In this document: piece by piece, positions 36,601 to 44,064 of the stretch
Layout of the letters: the number at the start of each line of letters is the position of its first letter
Numbering within the stretch: the first letter of the stretch is position 1
Assembly (NCBI GenBank): GCA_947498055.1
Contig: CANMJA010000008.1
Coordinates: 62,001 to 126,000 of the forward strand
From: an uncultured Tenacibaculum sp.
Lineage (GTDB): Bacteria; Bacteroidota; Bacteroidia; Flavobacteriales; Flavobacteriaceae
Length of the DNA stretch: 64,000 nt
Direction: 5' to 3'
Notes under the pieces: model-generated
What the model was told of the DNA's origin: nothing
Seen by the model: the letters and a program-made list of their open reading frames with translations, nothing else
Database searches by the model: none
Translations under genes and position numbers: made by a program

Positions 36601-37831
36601 ATTTTCGAACTATCCAGTTTCGATGTAAACGTTTTTCTTTAATTTTTGAACTCTTTGTTTTATGTTCTGAAACTTTAAAAGTTATAATACTCTCAGGGAC
36701 ATATTTTACTTGTTTACTATTTGATGTTATTTTATAAACATCTTGACCTACTTTATCTCTGTATGTACCCAATCTTACAAAAATTTCATCTCTAGAAATT
36801 CCATAATTGTATACATCAGTGAATTTGTGTAAAATATTAAGTTCTAATTTTAGCATTTCTGTTAAACTTACAAACTCAGGTAAATCTGTTATACTATTTA
36901 ATACCAGAAACAGTTCTTTATGCTCGAAAAATAAATCTTGAAGATGTAATTCAGGTTTTTGTAATTGTTGAAGAATAAAGTTCCAATAATCGATTATCTT
37001 TTTATCTTTTTTAGGTTCTACATCTATAAAAGTTTTTTTAATTTTTTTTATTAACTTTTTTCTAATTACATTTCTATTTGGAGTTAAATTTTGCACCTCT
37101 CTTCCACTAGCTATTTCCTTATATATTTCTAATAAATCTTTATTGTTTTTTAAAATTTCTCTAAGTTTATTTGATGGGTTTTTAACTAAAGAAATTAAAT
37201 CTTCTAATCGACGAATTTTAGGGTCTTCTGATCTTCTATTTGGAGATGAAATAGTTGAATATGTTGGTTTTTCTTTTCCTGTAGGTGGTAAAAAAGGAAT
37301 GTTATTAATCTCATTTCTTAACTTCTCTTCTAATTTTTCTATTAATTTTATACGAATATTTTGTTCGTCTCCTTCTGTAAAAAAAGAAAAACTTGGTTTT
37401 GGTCTCCACTTTTTAGCATTTGATGTATCAAAATTAAATGAGTTATGACCAAAATCCTTCGGATTAGTTTCTTTAGTTTGTGGAAAAAGGTTTGATTGTA
37501 ATGGTGTAAATACTTCTTTTTTAGAGATAAATGAAAAAGGATTATTTACTGAAAAACCTACTCCTGGTTTTGGCTCCGTTTGCCCAAGACCTATTTGCAA
37601 TGCTTCGTTTCCTTTTTTAAACAAACTTTGTGGAGGGTAGTTTGATGAAGATGTATCTCCTCCATGCAAATATTGCTCTAACTCTTTTCTTTTTTCTAAC
37701 TTTTCTAATACTTCTTCTAAAGCTTGTTTTATACGTTGTGCTATATATTCTTTAGTTTCATGAAGAGCTTGATGTTCTATTGCTAATTCTATAGTTTCTA
37801 TTTCTATTTTTTCTTGAATGTTCTTTAACAT
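33644..37831 (-). CDS. Giant cargo protein with lysozyme-like and C39-like peptidase domains
   Basis: A 1395-residue protein. Residues 1-55 are a strong amphipathic helix, followed by a low-complexity Pro/Asn/Phe-rich part up to about 150, then helical sequence to about 350. Residues 450-900 look like several Ig/PKD-like beta domains. Residues 935-1060 form a lysozyme-like domain with the candidate Glu959 in MAVETKNKF and ATGLIQFT. Residues 1205-1330 form a papain-like C39 type domain: Cys1214 (SMCNVVSESMAFDFLG), His1310 (TLSHIVRL) and Asp1326 (IDDPYG). It may be a wall-degrading effector, or a tape measure fused to one; it has no membrane helices. It overlaps the lipoprotein gene. Confidence 0.65.
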   Translation of the reverse strand: MLKNIQEKIEIETIELAIEHQALHETKEYIAQRIKQALEEVLEKLEKRKELEQYLHGGDTSSSNYPPQSLFKKGNEALQIGLGQTEPKPGVGFSVNNPFSFISKKEVFTPLQSNLFPQTKETNPKDFGHNSFNFDTSNAKKWRPKPSFSFFTEGDEQNIRIKLIEKLEEKLRNEINNIPFLPPTGKEKPTYSTISSPNRRSEDPKIRRLEDLISLVKNPSNKLREILKNNKDLLEIYKEIASGREVQNLTPNRNVIRKKLIKKIKKTFIDVEPKKDKKIIDYWNFILQQLQKPELHLQDLFFEHKELFLVLNSITDLPEFVSLTEMLKLELNILHKFTDVYNYGISRDEIFVRLGTYRDKVGQDVYKITSNSKQVKYVPESIITFKVSEHKTKSSKIKEKRLHRNWIVRKLVEDVWVNYENYVDVGSQFTKQFNDKGIYLVEAYGSNFTKQKSLLWNYQTKKRIKKLKENKWSKPYFVIYVKEPELTKIGTSLKKDHIREGEGYTFRAISDIKNYEFKNLVWTITHIGETEMTQKKERNVSFIDVLFEEKGEYIISVETLEGVKKEKKVTVGGNWVKEISSLNKDYMLYRTNDQISFKVDKYELKYDEKKDKESILWEILDTSYGIGEIPIAVFKGENKITYSNKQLTEGTYKVVASSKTIKGVIKKAHATFEVIHPEVTNAYWAYANGIEKKYIGFNEEESYINATIEYYENKEITIDLYNGIKRLNIKPIKTKTDSKGKVNYKINVHQFLDGIIEGEKISFNIRGRGYKLKNENKFTSYSELTVVVNEQITFTSFALSGKRVSQKEAIYYGSTTQIVIGSVNLIGEKINISVHRANTKTLPIESVEEIFNIKDIVIPNDGKVVVDFLLEDSLKENHNNGEFFYIKSEIPTKNIISSKEEILSSLRVASVQEFDPQLAWGNKVNPEFRRKVIEICKELWGDHRKMKMANELMICMAVETKNKFTPDIGYPKATGLIQFTQIAIDDMNGIQRLKDGRIRKLKRKYNGGKELTKKILKNMTAIEQLDYVKLYFKMHIEKYKRKINNSTDMYMAIFAPNGVGKSDDFVIYSEKKSKINKDKNYRSNKSADGEYYDERTGKRARGKKDGELTRGEMKARIKEARFLGDYAKNNVLMINAYNSILNNTKNIFNLDIKLVGYYFNVEQIAEIRKRITKLTDDKSKIKAYRILSYFIKYNSQRDAKSKGADNKKLADSMCNVVSESMAFDFLGKMIPVPDPEMKIEDFLMRVITDSLKQNKSNRVYVGTRISIAKELGVKGEYKMVDVVFDKDKHKSMLKEKLNKGYAVSLSTLSHIVRLVDVNDEGLIIDDPYGKITSFKIRKEKGRKKDKRGSGGYKENGIDGRNSKDNIYMKGESNLWSWEQLKKDKILFYYYEWYYL

Positions 37832-38007
37832 ACTCTTTATTTCTTTTAACTCTTATAACATATTTTTACATACAGTGAAAAAAACTATATCGCTTTTCCA
37901 ATAAACATATAAATTAATGTGTAACTTAAAATTGTTTATTTTTCACTAAAAACTGAACTACAATCTATTTCTTCATTTTTTCATACTCTTAAAATAAAAA
38001 CCTTCCA

Positions 38008-38475
38008 TTATGTTATATAGAAAAAGTTAATTCTACTACCTTCAAATTCTATTGAAACTGAAAAAGAAATACAATGCTTACTATCTCTAACAACATAATA
38101 TTCTGCTAATTCATCTAAATTTATCATCGGTTTGCATAAAATCCCTGAAGTCTTTTTTAATTTCATTCCTCTTTTTTTAAAATAACTAAAAATTTTTTCT
38201 GTAACTATACTAGGATTTTCTCTGCTCAGGTAATTTAAATTCCATTCTATTGTAGAATAAGGAGTATGATTATATCCTAACCAATTATATTCCACATCAT
38301 CGATGTTTTTTATTATTGGAAAGTTATTTACTAAATTATTATCCATTATAGCAAACCAGACTAATGAATACTTTTGAATGTTATAATGCGATTGATTTCT
38401 TTCATAAAATCGATACAACACTATAGTTAGTAGAAAAAGAAATATAGCTAATACTTTTTTTGTTTTAGATTTCAT
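38008..38475 (-). CDS. Single-pass membrane protein in the cargo block
   Basis: A 155-residue protein with one N-terminal membrane segment (residues 8-22) and a soluble outer part of about 130 residues, ending in ISFSVSIEFEG. It is 17 bases after the 322-residue gene, so the two are coupled. A membrane immunity or anchoring role is plausible, not shown. The 37832-38007 gap behind it shows no gene. Confidence 0.5.
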   Translation of the reverse strand: MKSKTKKVLAIFLFLLTIVLYRFYERNQSHYNIQKYSLVWFAIMDNNLVNNFPIIKNIDDVEYNWLGYNHTPYSTIEWNLNYLSRENPSIVTEKIFSYFKKRGMKLKKTSGILCKPMINLDELAEYYVVRDSKHCISFSVSIEFEGSRINFFYIT

Positions 38476-38491
38476 TATACAGCTTAATTTA

Positions 38492-39460
38492 TTAATCTTT
38501 CCAAGGTAAAAAATCTATTCCATAATCAGCTGGGGCATCACCATATTTTCTGGGAACTATTGGTGGTGTAGCCGAGTATTTTTTAGTTTTAAACCATTTT
38601 GGCCTCCAAGAATGATTCTCATATTTTTCATCTGAAAAAGTACCAGGATATTGTTTGTAAACTTCGAAGCTTTCTTCTGGTCCGTAAGCATTTAAATCTT
38701 TCAAAATTCTTTTTAAAGACTCTTTATAACCTGCATTTTCTAAATCATTGTTCATCACCTTATCAATATCTAAATTAAACCAATGATATACACCTAGCAT
38801 ATTAGAAGGTATATCAGAAGGCTCAAAACCAGAATCTGTAAAAAGGGATGGTAAAAAACCACTTTGCGTTTTTTCATGTTTTAACGATACCTTTAAAACT
38901 ATTGCTCTAGCTATTGCTATTTTCCTTTTTTTAGACAATCCTTTTTTAACCCAAAAAGATGCTTGATCACTTAACAAATGAACAGAAGATTGTTTATAAG
39001 TAACCTTATACCCTTTTTTCCCTAAAATAGTTTTAGTTTCACCTGATTCATTATTTAATTGAGAAACAAGCTGCATAATACCTCCATACTTTGTATCTCG
39101 GTCAAATTTAAATCCATGAGCTATATCTATCCACCCATAATGTTTTGAAAAAACATATTTACCATTTAATATTTTAGTTCCCATCTTATCTTTGCGCCTT
39201 GATTTTTCAGGAAAATAAGAATTAGAAAAAACTTTTAGTTTATATACTCTATATACTGTTTTCCCTTCTCTTTCAAAATGACTAAATTCATAATAATCAT
39301 TTTTATTCTTTTCAAAAGAAGGATTTATATCATCTTTAGTAAATTCATTTTTTAAAATTCTTTTATCTGAAGAAACAATAATCCTCTCCATCTCTTTTTT
39401 AAACCGAAGAATAGCATCATCTAATGTACGTCCTTTAAGTTGTATTTTATCTATATACAT
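38492..39460 (-). CDS. Cargo protein with DUF4056-like features
   Basis: The frame is open from 39586, but the first 42 residues overlap the chaperone-like gene in another frame and are very basic; the ATG at 39460 (MYIDKIQLKG) gives 322 residues. Residues 109-115 (GWIDIAH), HE at 195-196 and the block SGFEPSDIPSNMLGV at 210-224 resemble the pattern of DUF4056 proteins (GFxDLxH, HExxT, FSPEDLYSN). The match is weak. Its position between sheath/tube and the giant cargo gene suggests effector or cargo function. Confidence 0.5.
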   Translation of the reverse strand: MYIDKIQLKGRTLDDAILRFKKEMERIIVSSDKRILKNEFTKDDINPSFEKNKNDYYEFSHFEREGKTVYRVYKLKVFSNSYFPEKSRRKDKMGTKILNGKYVFSKHYGWIDIAHGFKFDRDTKYGGIMQLVSQLNNESGETKTILGKKGYKVTYKQSSVHLLSDQASFWVKKGLSKKRKIAIARAIVLKVSLKHEKTQSGFLPSLFTDSGFEPSDIPSNMLGVYHWFNLDIDKVMNNDLENAGYKESLKRILKDLNAYGPEESFEVYKQYPGTFSDEKYENHSWRPKWFKTKKYSATPPIVPRKYGDAPADYGIDFLPWKD

Positions 39461-39471
39461 CCTTAAACAAT

Positions 39472-39858
39472 TTACAACACCTCTACTTTTACTGGTTTTG
39501 GTTGAATAAAATCGGAAAAAGAAGTAGTAATATTTAATCGTAAATCGTCTTCTTCTTCTATTGCTTGATCTCCTCCTAAAAAGCAATTTTTAAATAATAC
39601 CTCTAAAGCTTTAAACTCATCCATTTTAGATGCTTGTAATACCGCAGAACGAATAGCAATACTAGGTTTATGAAAATATGCGTATAAGGTAATTCCGTCA
39701 TCATCTTCTACCGATAATTTAACGACTCTTTTATGCTTGTATTTCCAATGTTTTAACTGTGCTTCTGTAATTCCACCATCTAATACTGTAGTAGTCTCAT
39801 TTTCCATGTCTCTTGATTTTTTTTTAGTTAAAAATCCCGCAGTATTTGATTTTCTCAA
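39472..39858 (-). CDS. Chaperone-like protein, first paralogue
   Basis: A 128-residue product as predicted, but the upstream MRKSNTAGF part probably precedes the true start; the ATG at 39807 (MENETTTV) would give 111 residues. It has TEAQLKHWKYKHKRVVKL, a DDGITLYAYFHKP strand and ALEVLFKNCFLGG, as in the paralogue at 29797-30273. It is in the tail-chaperone place, downstream of sheath and tube. The role is inferred from position. Confidence 0.5.
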   Translation of the reverse strand: MRKSNTAGFLTKKKSRDMENETTTVLDGGITEAQLKHWKYKHKRVVKLSVEDDDGITLYAYFHKPSIAIRSAVLQASKMDEFKALEVLFKNCFLGGDQAIEEEDDLRLNITTSFSDFIQPKPVKVEVL

Positions 39859-40053
39859 TATAAGCGGGATCGTGTTTGTTTTTTAAATTTTATTATTACT
39901 ATTCTTTCTTGCGTTACAACTAATTTCACTTTGAAATAGCTTTTGTATTGCTACTTTAATAAAGGAAAGCACAGAAAGATTGAATTTTTTATTTCTTTTA
40001 TTCAATACATAGGTTATATCATTTTACGTAATTTAATTTCGTATAATTTTTTT

Positions 40054-40110
40054 GTCGCTTCGAGTGAAATTATTCGTAATAAAATGAAGGATAGTTTTGT
40101 ATCGAGAAGC
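40054..40110. repeat. Dispersed inverted-end repeat, long form
   Basis: Starts GTCGCTTCGAGTGAAATTA and ends TTTTGTATCGAGAAGC; the ends match the short repeat near 8741-8775, while the interior is longer. A degraded relative is at 59595-59648. It sits in the 595-base gap (39859-40453) between the chaperone-like gene and the tube gene; another half-site, TTTCGACTGCGCTCAATCACC, is at 40380-40400. The rest of this gap is AT-rich with nothing else I can support. Confidence 0.55.
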
Positions 40111-40453
40111 TATCAAACTGTTCTATTTCGTTATCTCTTCATAAAAAACACTTGAACTGACATATGCGAAAATTTTTATCTTAAATCGTATGATCTTTAC
40201 CATATTACTTTTAATATGATTTTCAGATTAAAATTTAGCATATCAATTCTAACAAGGAAATTACCCCTAATTTTCTTAAAATATTAAACCCAAAATAAAT
40301 ATTCGTAAATCGTATAACACTGTTTTTTTTATGGATTTAAACTACGTTAAATCATTATATTACCATATGAATGATATGATTTCGACTGCGCTCAATCACC
40401 ATAAAAAATCTGTTCGATTTTTTCCTTTTTCTTAGAATAGTAATTTCTTATAC

Positions 40454-40882
40454 TTAATTCCACTCAATATGAGAAACAATTAAATCTAACGATACTTCAA
40501 TCTTAGTATCTCCTTGACTCATGTTTCTATTATTAGATTTAAATTCGCAATTACGAATAACGTGTGTTACCACTTCGTTACTTCCGTCTTCTAAAAAACT
40601 AATTTTAACATCAAATGGTGGTACATCTTGCATACGTTTTCCTCTTGCTAAAGATGCTTGTATTGCTTCCACTTCATAATTATACAAAGTTAAAGAAGCA
40701 TTTGCTTCGTAACGACCTCTTCCTCTATGTACAGGCATATTACCTGCTCCGTAATGGTTTTCCTTCGCTTCTGAATCGTCATAGTTAATAGAGGTGATAC
40801 CTGTTACTATACGATCTAATAAATTTACTTCTATTGATGACCAACTATGACGCTGACCGTTTATTAATGGTAATTGTGACAT
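40454..40882 (-). CDS. Tail tube protein
   Basis: A 142-residue protein directly after the sheath gene. The order of motifs (NGQRHSWSSIEV, YGAGNMPVHRGRGRYEANASLTLY, DVKISFLEDGSNEVVTHVIRNCEF) fits the short tube proteins of Bacteroidota contractile tails, including the GRGxYxAxAS turn. It forms the inner tube that carries the spike. Confidence 0.75.
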   Translation of the reverse strand: MSQLPLINGQRHSWSSIEVNLLDRIVTGITSINYDDSEAKENHYGAGNMPVHRGRGRYEANASLTLYNYEVEAIQASLARGKRMQDVPPFDVKISFLEDGSNEVVTHVIRNCEFKSNNRNMSQGDTKIEVSLDLIVSHIEWN

Positions 40883-40952
40883 TCTTTTTCGTTTTTAAAA
40901 TTATATATTTCTTACACTTTTAGAATTTGCTAAATTTTTAACATTTTACTGT

Positions 40953-42152
40953 TTATACAGTAGCTGTAGCATTTAATTGAAATGGATTTTTAAATCCTAA
41001 ATTCACTACAATTCTTCGTGCGGTACCCATAGGTACTATAGACATTTGAATTTCTAATTCTGATTTTGCTAAAATATCTTGATTTTGATCTACCAATATG
41101 TCTATTTCAGAAACTTCTTCATTACTAATCATTCGTTCTAATGCTGATCTACATAATGTTTCAAATCCTTTAACTACAGAAGGTGCTAATTTACCAGTAT
41201 CAGGATCTACCAAAACTGGAGAATTTAACTTTGGTAATAACGCAGTACGTGCAATACGAGCTGCTTTATTTATAGTTCTATTCGCTTCTATAAATGTAAA
41301 ATCCGAAGTTGGTAAAGAACAAGTATGACTATCATTAAAATACACTCCTGGCAATCCAGTATGCTTACGTGTAAAAATGTATTTATACTCATCTAATGTT
41401 TTCATTTGTCCTTCAGAAACCAATTCTTGTCCTCCTACAAAACCTACAGAGCGAAAACCTTCTCCTGTAAGGTTAAATTTTTCTACCCAAGCAATATTTT
41501 CAGAAACTTTTGCTTTAGAAATTGCTCCTAATAATACACCTACAGCAGCTGTATTTTTGTAGTTTTCTTTTAAAGCCAAGTCTTTGTCCATTGCTATTAC
41601 AACAGAAACATTTGTATCAGCTCCAGTTTTTAAATCTGTTGGATTTGAAATATCAAAACCTTTTCCTTCTAAAATAATCTCTACTGGTCTAAAATCTAAA
41701 AAAGCTTGTTTTGAAACATCTGTTCCAATTTCAATAGCATCTACAACATCATTAAATCCATTACCACTATCGAAGTTATAACATATTACTGCTAGTTGAC
41801 GAATTTCTCCATCTGCTTTTACTAGCATTTCTTCTACCTTATTTCCTACCAATTCTGCATATTCTACTTCTTCTGATCTCATTATAAAAAGATCGCCAGA
41901 AGGATTCATTCTAAAAAACTGAGAAATTTGATAATACGCAGATACTCCATCTGTATCATACGATTCATCGATTCCTAAAGCTTTTGCATCTTTTACAGAA
42001 GCTAATCGATATACTTTATCTTTTTCTATGTTCCCCTTAGAATCGTTTGTAGAATTAAATAATAACCCTGAAACCATATCTTGGTTAGGTGTTCTTCTCC
42101 CTAGTCCTCCAGAGAGTTTGTTGATGACTACATCGTTAAATAGTACGCCCAT
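40953..42152 (-). CDS. Contractile tail sheath protein (DUF2586 type)
   Basis: A 399-residue protein starting with the LSGGLGRRTPNQDMVSGLLF block of DUF2586-type Bacteroidota sheaths. Later blocks YYQISQFFRMNP, GLPGVYFNDSHTCS, IEANRTINKAARIARTALLPKL and VDPDTGKLAP fit too. It makes the outer sheath whose contraction drives the tube. It is followed by the tube gene after 70 bases and preceded by the small HTH gene. Confidence 0.88.
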   Translation of the reverse strand: MGVLFNDVVINKLSGGLGRRTPNQDMVSGLLFNSTNDSKGNIEKDKVYRLASVKDAKALGIDESYDTDGVSAYYQISQFFRMNPSGDLFIMRSEEVEYAELVGNKVEEMLVKADGEIRQLAVICYNFDSGNGFNDVVDAIEIGTDVSKQAFLDFRPVEIILEGKGFDISNPTDLKTGADTNVSVVIAMDKDLALKENYKNTAAVGVLLGAISKAKVSENIAWVEKFNLTGEGFRSVGFVGGQELVSEGQMKTLDEYKYIFTRKHTGLPGVYFNDSHTCSLPTSDFTFIEANRTINKAARIARTALLPKLNSPVLVDPDTGKLAPSVVKGFETLCRSALERMISNEEVSEIDILVDQNQDILAKSELEIQMSIVPMGTARRIVVNLGFKNPFQLNATATV

Positions 42153-42256
42153 ATTTTAAATTTTTAATCATTTTTCTTAAACAGTTATAAAAATAGATAC
42201 GTTTTTTTTATTAATCTATTTTTTTGAACAGTCTGTACTGTAGTTGCAGTAAAAAG

Positions 42257-42412
42257 TTATTGATTAATGATATTATATATGGTTCTTTCGGATATAAACA
42301 GTCTTTCAGAAAGCTCTGCAATGATTAGTTTCATCTGTTTTTCTTGGTTCTTTTTCACATAACTCTTTACAAAATCTTTTCTTTTTTCTAATAAACTCAT
42401 ATTTCTTCTCAT
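42257..42412 (-). CDS. 51-residue helix-turn-helix protein
   Basis: This frame, too short for a normal gene search, reads MRRNMSLLEKRKDF... and ends IAELSERLFISERTIYNIINQ, a good helix-turn-helix core (helix, turn at FIS, recognition helix). The stop lies 5 bases downstream of nothing but 105 bases upstream of the sheath start, and its own start is 6 bases after the stop of the terminator-like gene. A transcription regulator of the cluster is likely. Confidence 0.6.
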   Translation of the reverse strand: MRRNMSLLEKRKDFVKSYVKKNQEKQMKLIIAELSERLFISERTIYNIINQ

Positions 42413-42417
42413 ATTTT

Positions 42418-43128
42418 TTAATTAAGGTTAACTTCTTTTTTATTTACATTTATTTTTTCGTTTATTTTTTTGAATACTAAAAGTTTTTTACCGTTCTCTT
42501 CTACTTCATAATAATCATTAAGATCATATCCTAATACTCGCAATGATTCTTTTACTTTTTCTTTTCTTTTTTCATTTCTTAAATTTGCTTTAGAAAAAGC
42601 ACCATTTGTTACCATGGTATAACGTTTTTTGTATTCTTTTTCTATTAAAGTAGTTTTATAATTTATTTCCCATATAAAAAACTCATTTTTCTCCCAATTA
42701 TCATCTTCTACTGTAAATTGACATTCTTTTACTTTGAAAGCAGAATTTGTTATTAGTTGTGAGGTAGTTTCTTGTTTTTCTAAAGCTTTCCTATTTTTTG
42801 TTAGTTCCAAATCTGTAGGATGCAATAAAATGGCTCTATCTATTTGTTTTGCTAAATCAAAACTTTCTAGATAATCGTTTTCAAAATCTGTGTTTAAAAC
42901 TACAAAAACACTAAAGTCTACATCTGCTTTATATTCATTTTCAGAAGATGTTGTCCAATCAACATGATTATACTTAAACATAAGTAATGGGAAAGTAACT
43001 TTTGCTTTCGCTTTAAATACTAAATCATTAAATAAACCTATTGAAATTTGTTCTCCAGCGTTTCTTTTTTCATTAACTAATGTAGTGATAACACCCTTTT
43101 TTTGGGTGTAAAATTCTTTTAAAATCAT
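42418..43128 (-). CDS. Tail terminator-like protein, first gene of the contractile cluster
   Basis: A 236-residue protein with LNTDFENDYLESFDLAKQIDRAIL and EWEINYKTT-like alternation, similar in length and position to tail-completion/terminator proteins that precede the sheath. The N-terminus, MILKEFYTQKKGVITTLV, is typical of Bacteroidota homologues. It has a C-terminal charged tail. The 43129-43535 gap upstream contains only a terminator and AT-rich sequence; no clear promoter was found there. Confidence 0.55.
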   Translation of the reverse strand: MILKEFYTQKKGVITTLVNEKRNAGEQISIGLFNDLVFKAKAKVTFPLLMFKYNHVDWTTSSENEYKADVDFSVFVVLNTDFENDYLESFDLAKQIDRAILLHPTDLELTKNRKALEKQETTSQLITNSAFKVKECQFTVEDDNWEKNEFFIWEINYKTTLIEKEYKKRYTMVTNGAFSKANLRNEKRKEKVKESLRVLGYDLNDYYEVEENGKKLLVFKKINEKINVNKKEVNLN

Positions 43129-43478
43129 AGTCTTTTTTCTTTTTATCGTCTTAGTAAATTTATTAAAAAAAAAGATGTCTTTTGTAAAAAAAAAGCTAAT
43201 TTTTTGATAAAAAAAATATAAATATATTTCTTACTCTATTTAAAACCAATACAAAAAACTGTAAAACAACACATTAAAAAGCATTATCAAAATAAGCAAT
43301 TATATGATTTTTATTTTTTGATATTCTAGAAGTATCCCTGATAATGTTTTTTACTTAAAAATTAGAAATATGGTTATAACTAAACTTAATGATAAAAATT
43401 AAAAAATCAAGGTAGCAGTATTAGCATAGAAACAAAAATTACGCAAGTAATTACTAATCTATAATTTTTTTAAAAACA

Positions 43479-43510
43479 AAAAGTTCAGCAACAAATGTTA
43501 CTGAACTTTT
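43479..43510. terminator. Terminator hairpin
   Basis: AAAAGTTCAG and its complement CTGAACTTTT form a ten-base stem around a 12-base loop with more pairing inside, followed by TTTATT. It is 26 bases downstream of the 111-residue gene. Confidence 0.7.
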
Positions 43511-43535
43511 TTATTCATATGAATTCTTTAAATTT

Positions 43536-43871
43536 TTACTTCACCTCTTTTAGTGCTGTAATAATTAATTTTCCTCCTTCATTTTTATTATAAACGATTT
43601 CAAATGTTTTCCCTATGAAATCTTCAGAAGCTAAATCAAATTCATCTAATATCTCTTGTGATACAAAATGAAAATTAATTTTTGTTCCATCTTTTACAAT
43701 AAACTGATATCCTTCTTTTTCGGAAAATCCTTGGTATTTAGCAACAATAGTATTTTCTTTTTTTATGATAACTAATTCATTATCAGACAACATTTCTGCT
43801 GCGTTTGTAACTCCAAAAGTTAAACAGGTAAATAAAAATAGCATTGCTAAATTCTTAAAATAATTTTTCAT
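43536..43871 (-). CDS. Small secreted protein, unknown
   Basis: A 111-residue protein with a signal peptide cut at TNAAE. The mature part (LVIIKKENTIVAKYQGFSEKEGYQFIV...) is beta-rich, with no known domain. It is transcribed alone, with a terminator at 43479-43510. It is not part of the contractile cluster by distance. Confidence 0.55.
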   Translation of the reverse strand: MKNYFKNLAMLFLFTCLTFGVTNAAEMLSDNELVIIKKENTIVAKYQGFSEKEGYQFIVKDGTKINFHFVSQEILDEFDLASEDFIGKTFEIVYNKNEGGKLIITALKEVK

Positions 43872-44064
43872 TTTTGATTGCTTTTAAATAGTTAAACTAA
43901 AAATTGTAGTTCGTTAGAAATTATTTGCGCAAACTTTCTTATCTACACTTTCTCAACGCTACATTTACTCATCTATTTTACACTAAATCAAATGTTTAAC
44001 TATTTTTAATAAAAAAAATGATAAATTAAGAGTATTTAACCTTTTTTAAGAATTCTTATTTTTA

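Noticed and set aside
37143..37448. Plus-strand frames inside the giant cargo and other large genes
   Set aside because: They are opposite-strand shadows with low-complexity composition caused by AT-rich coding sequence.
39943..40155. 70-residue plus-strand frame
   Set aside because: It lies over the dispersed repeat at 40054-40110, has no homology that I recognise and runs against the operon.
20221..43128. Ordinary prophage
   Set aside because: No integrase, capsid, portal, terminase or attachment-site duplication is seen; only tail-type genes are present.
20221..43128. Classical type VI secretion system or Afp/PVC-type eCIS
   Set aside because: No TssJLM-type membrane complex, no ClpV and no AAA+ ATPase were found; the sheath looks DUF2586-like.
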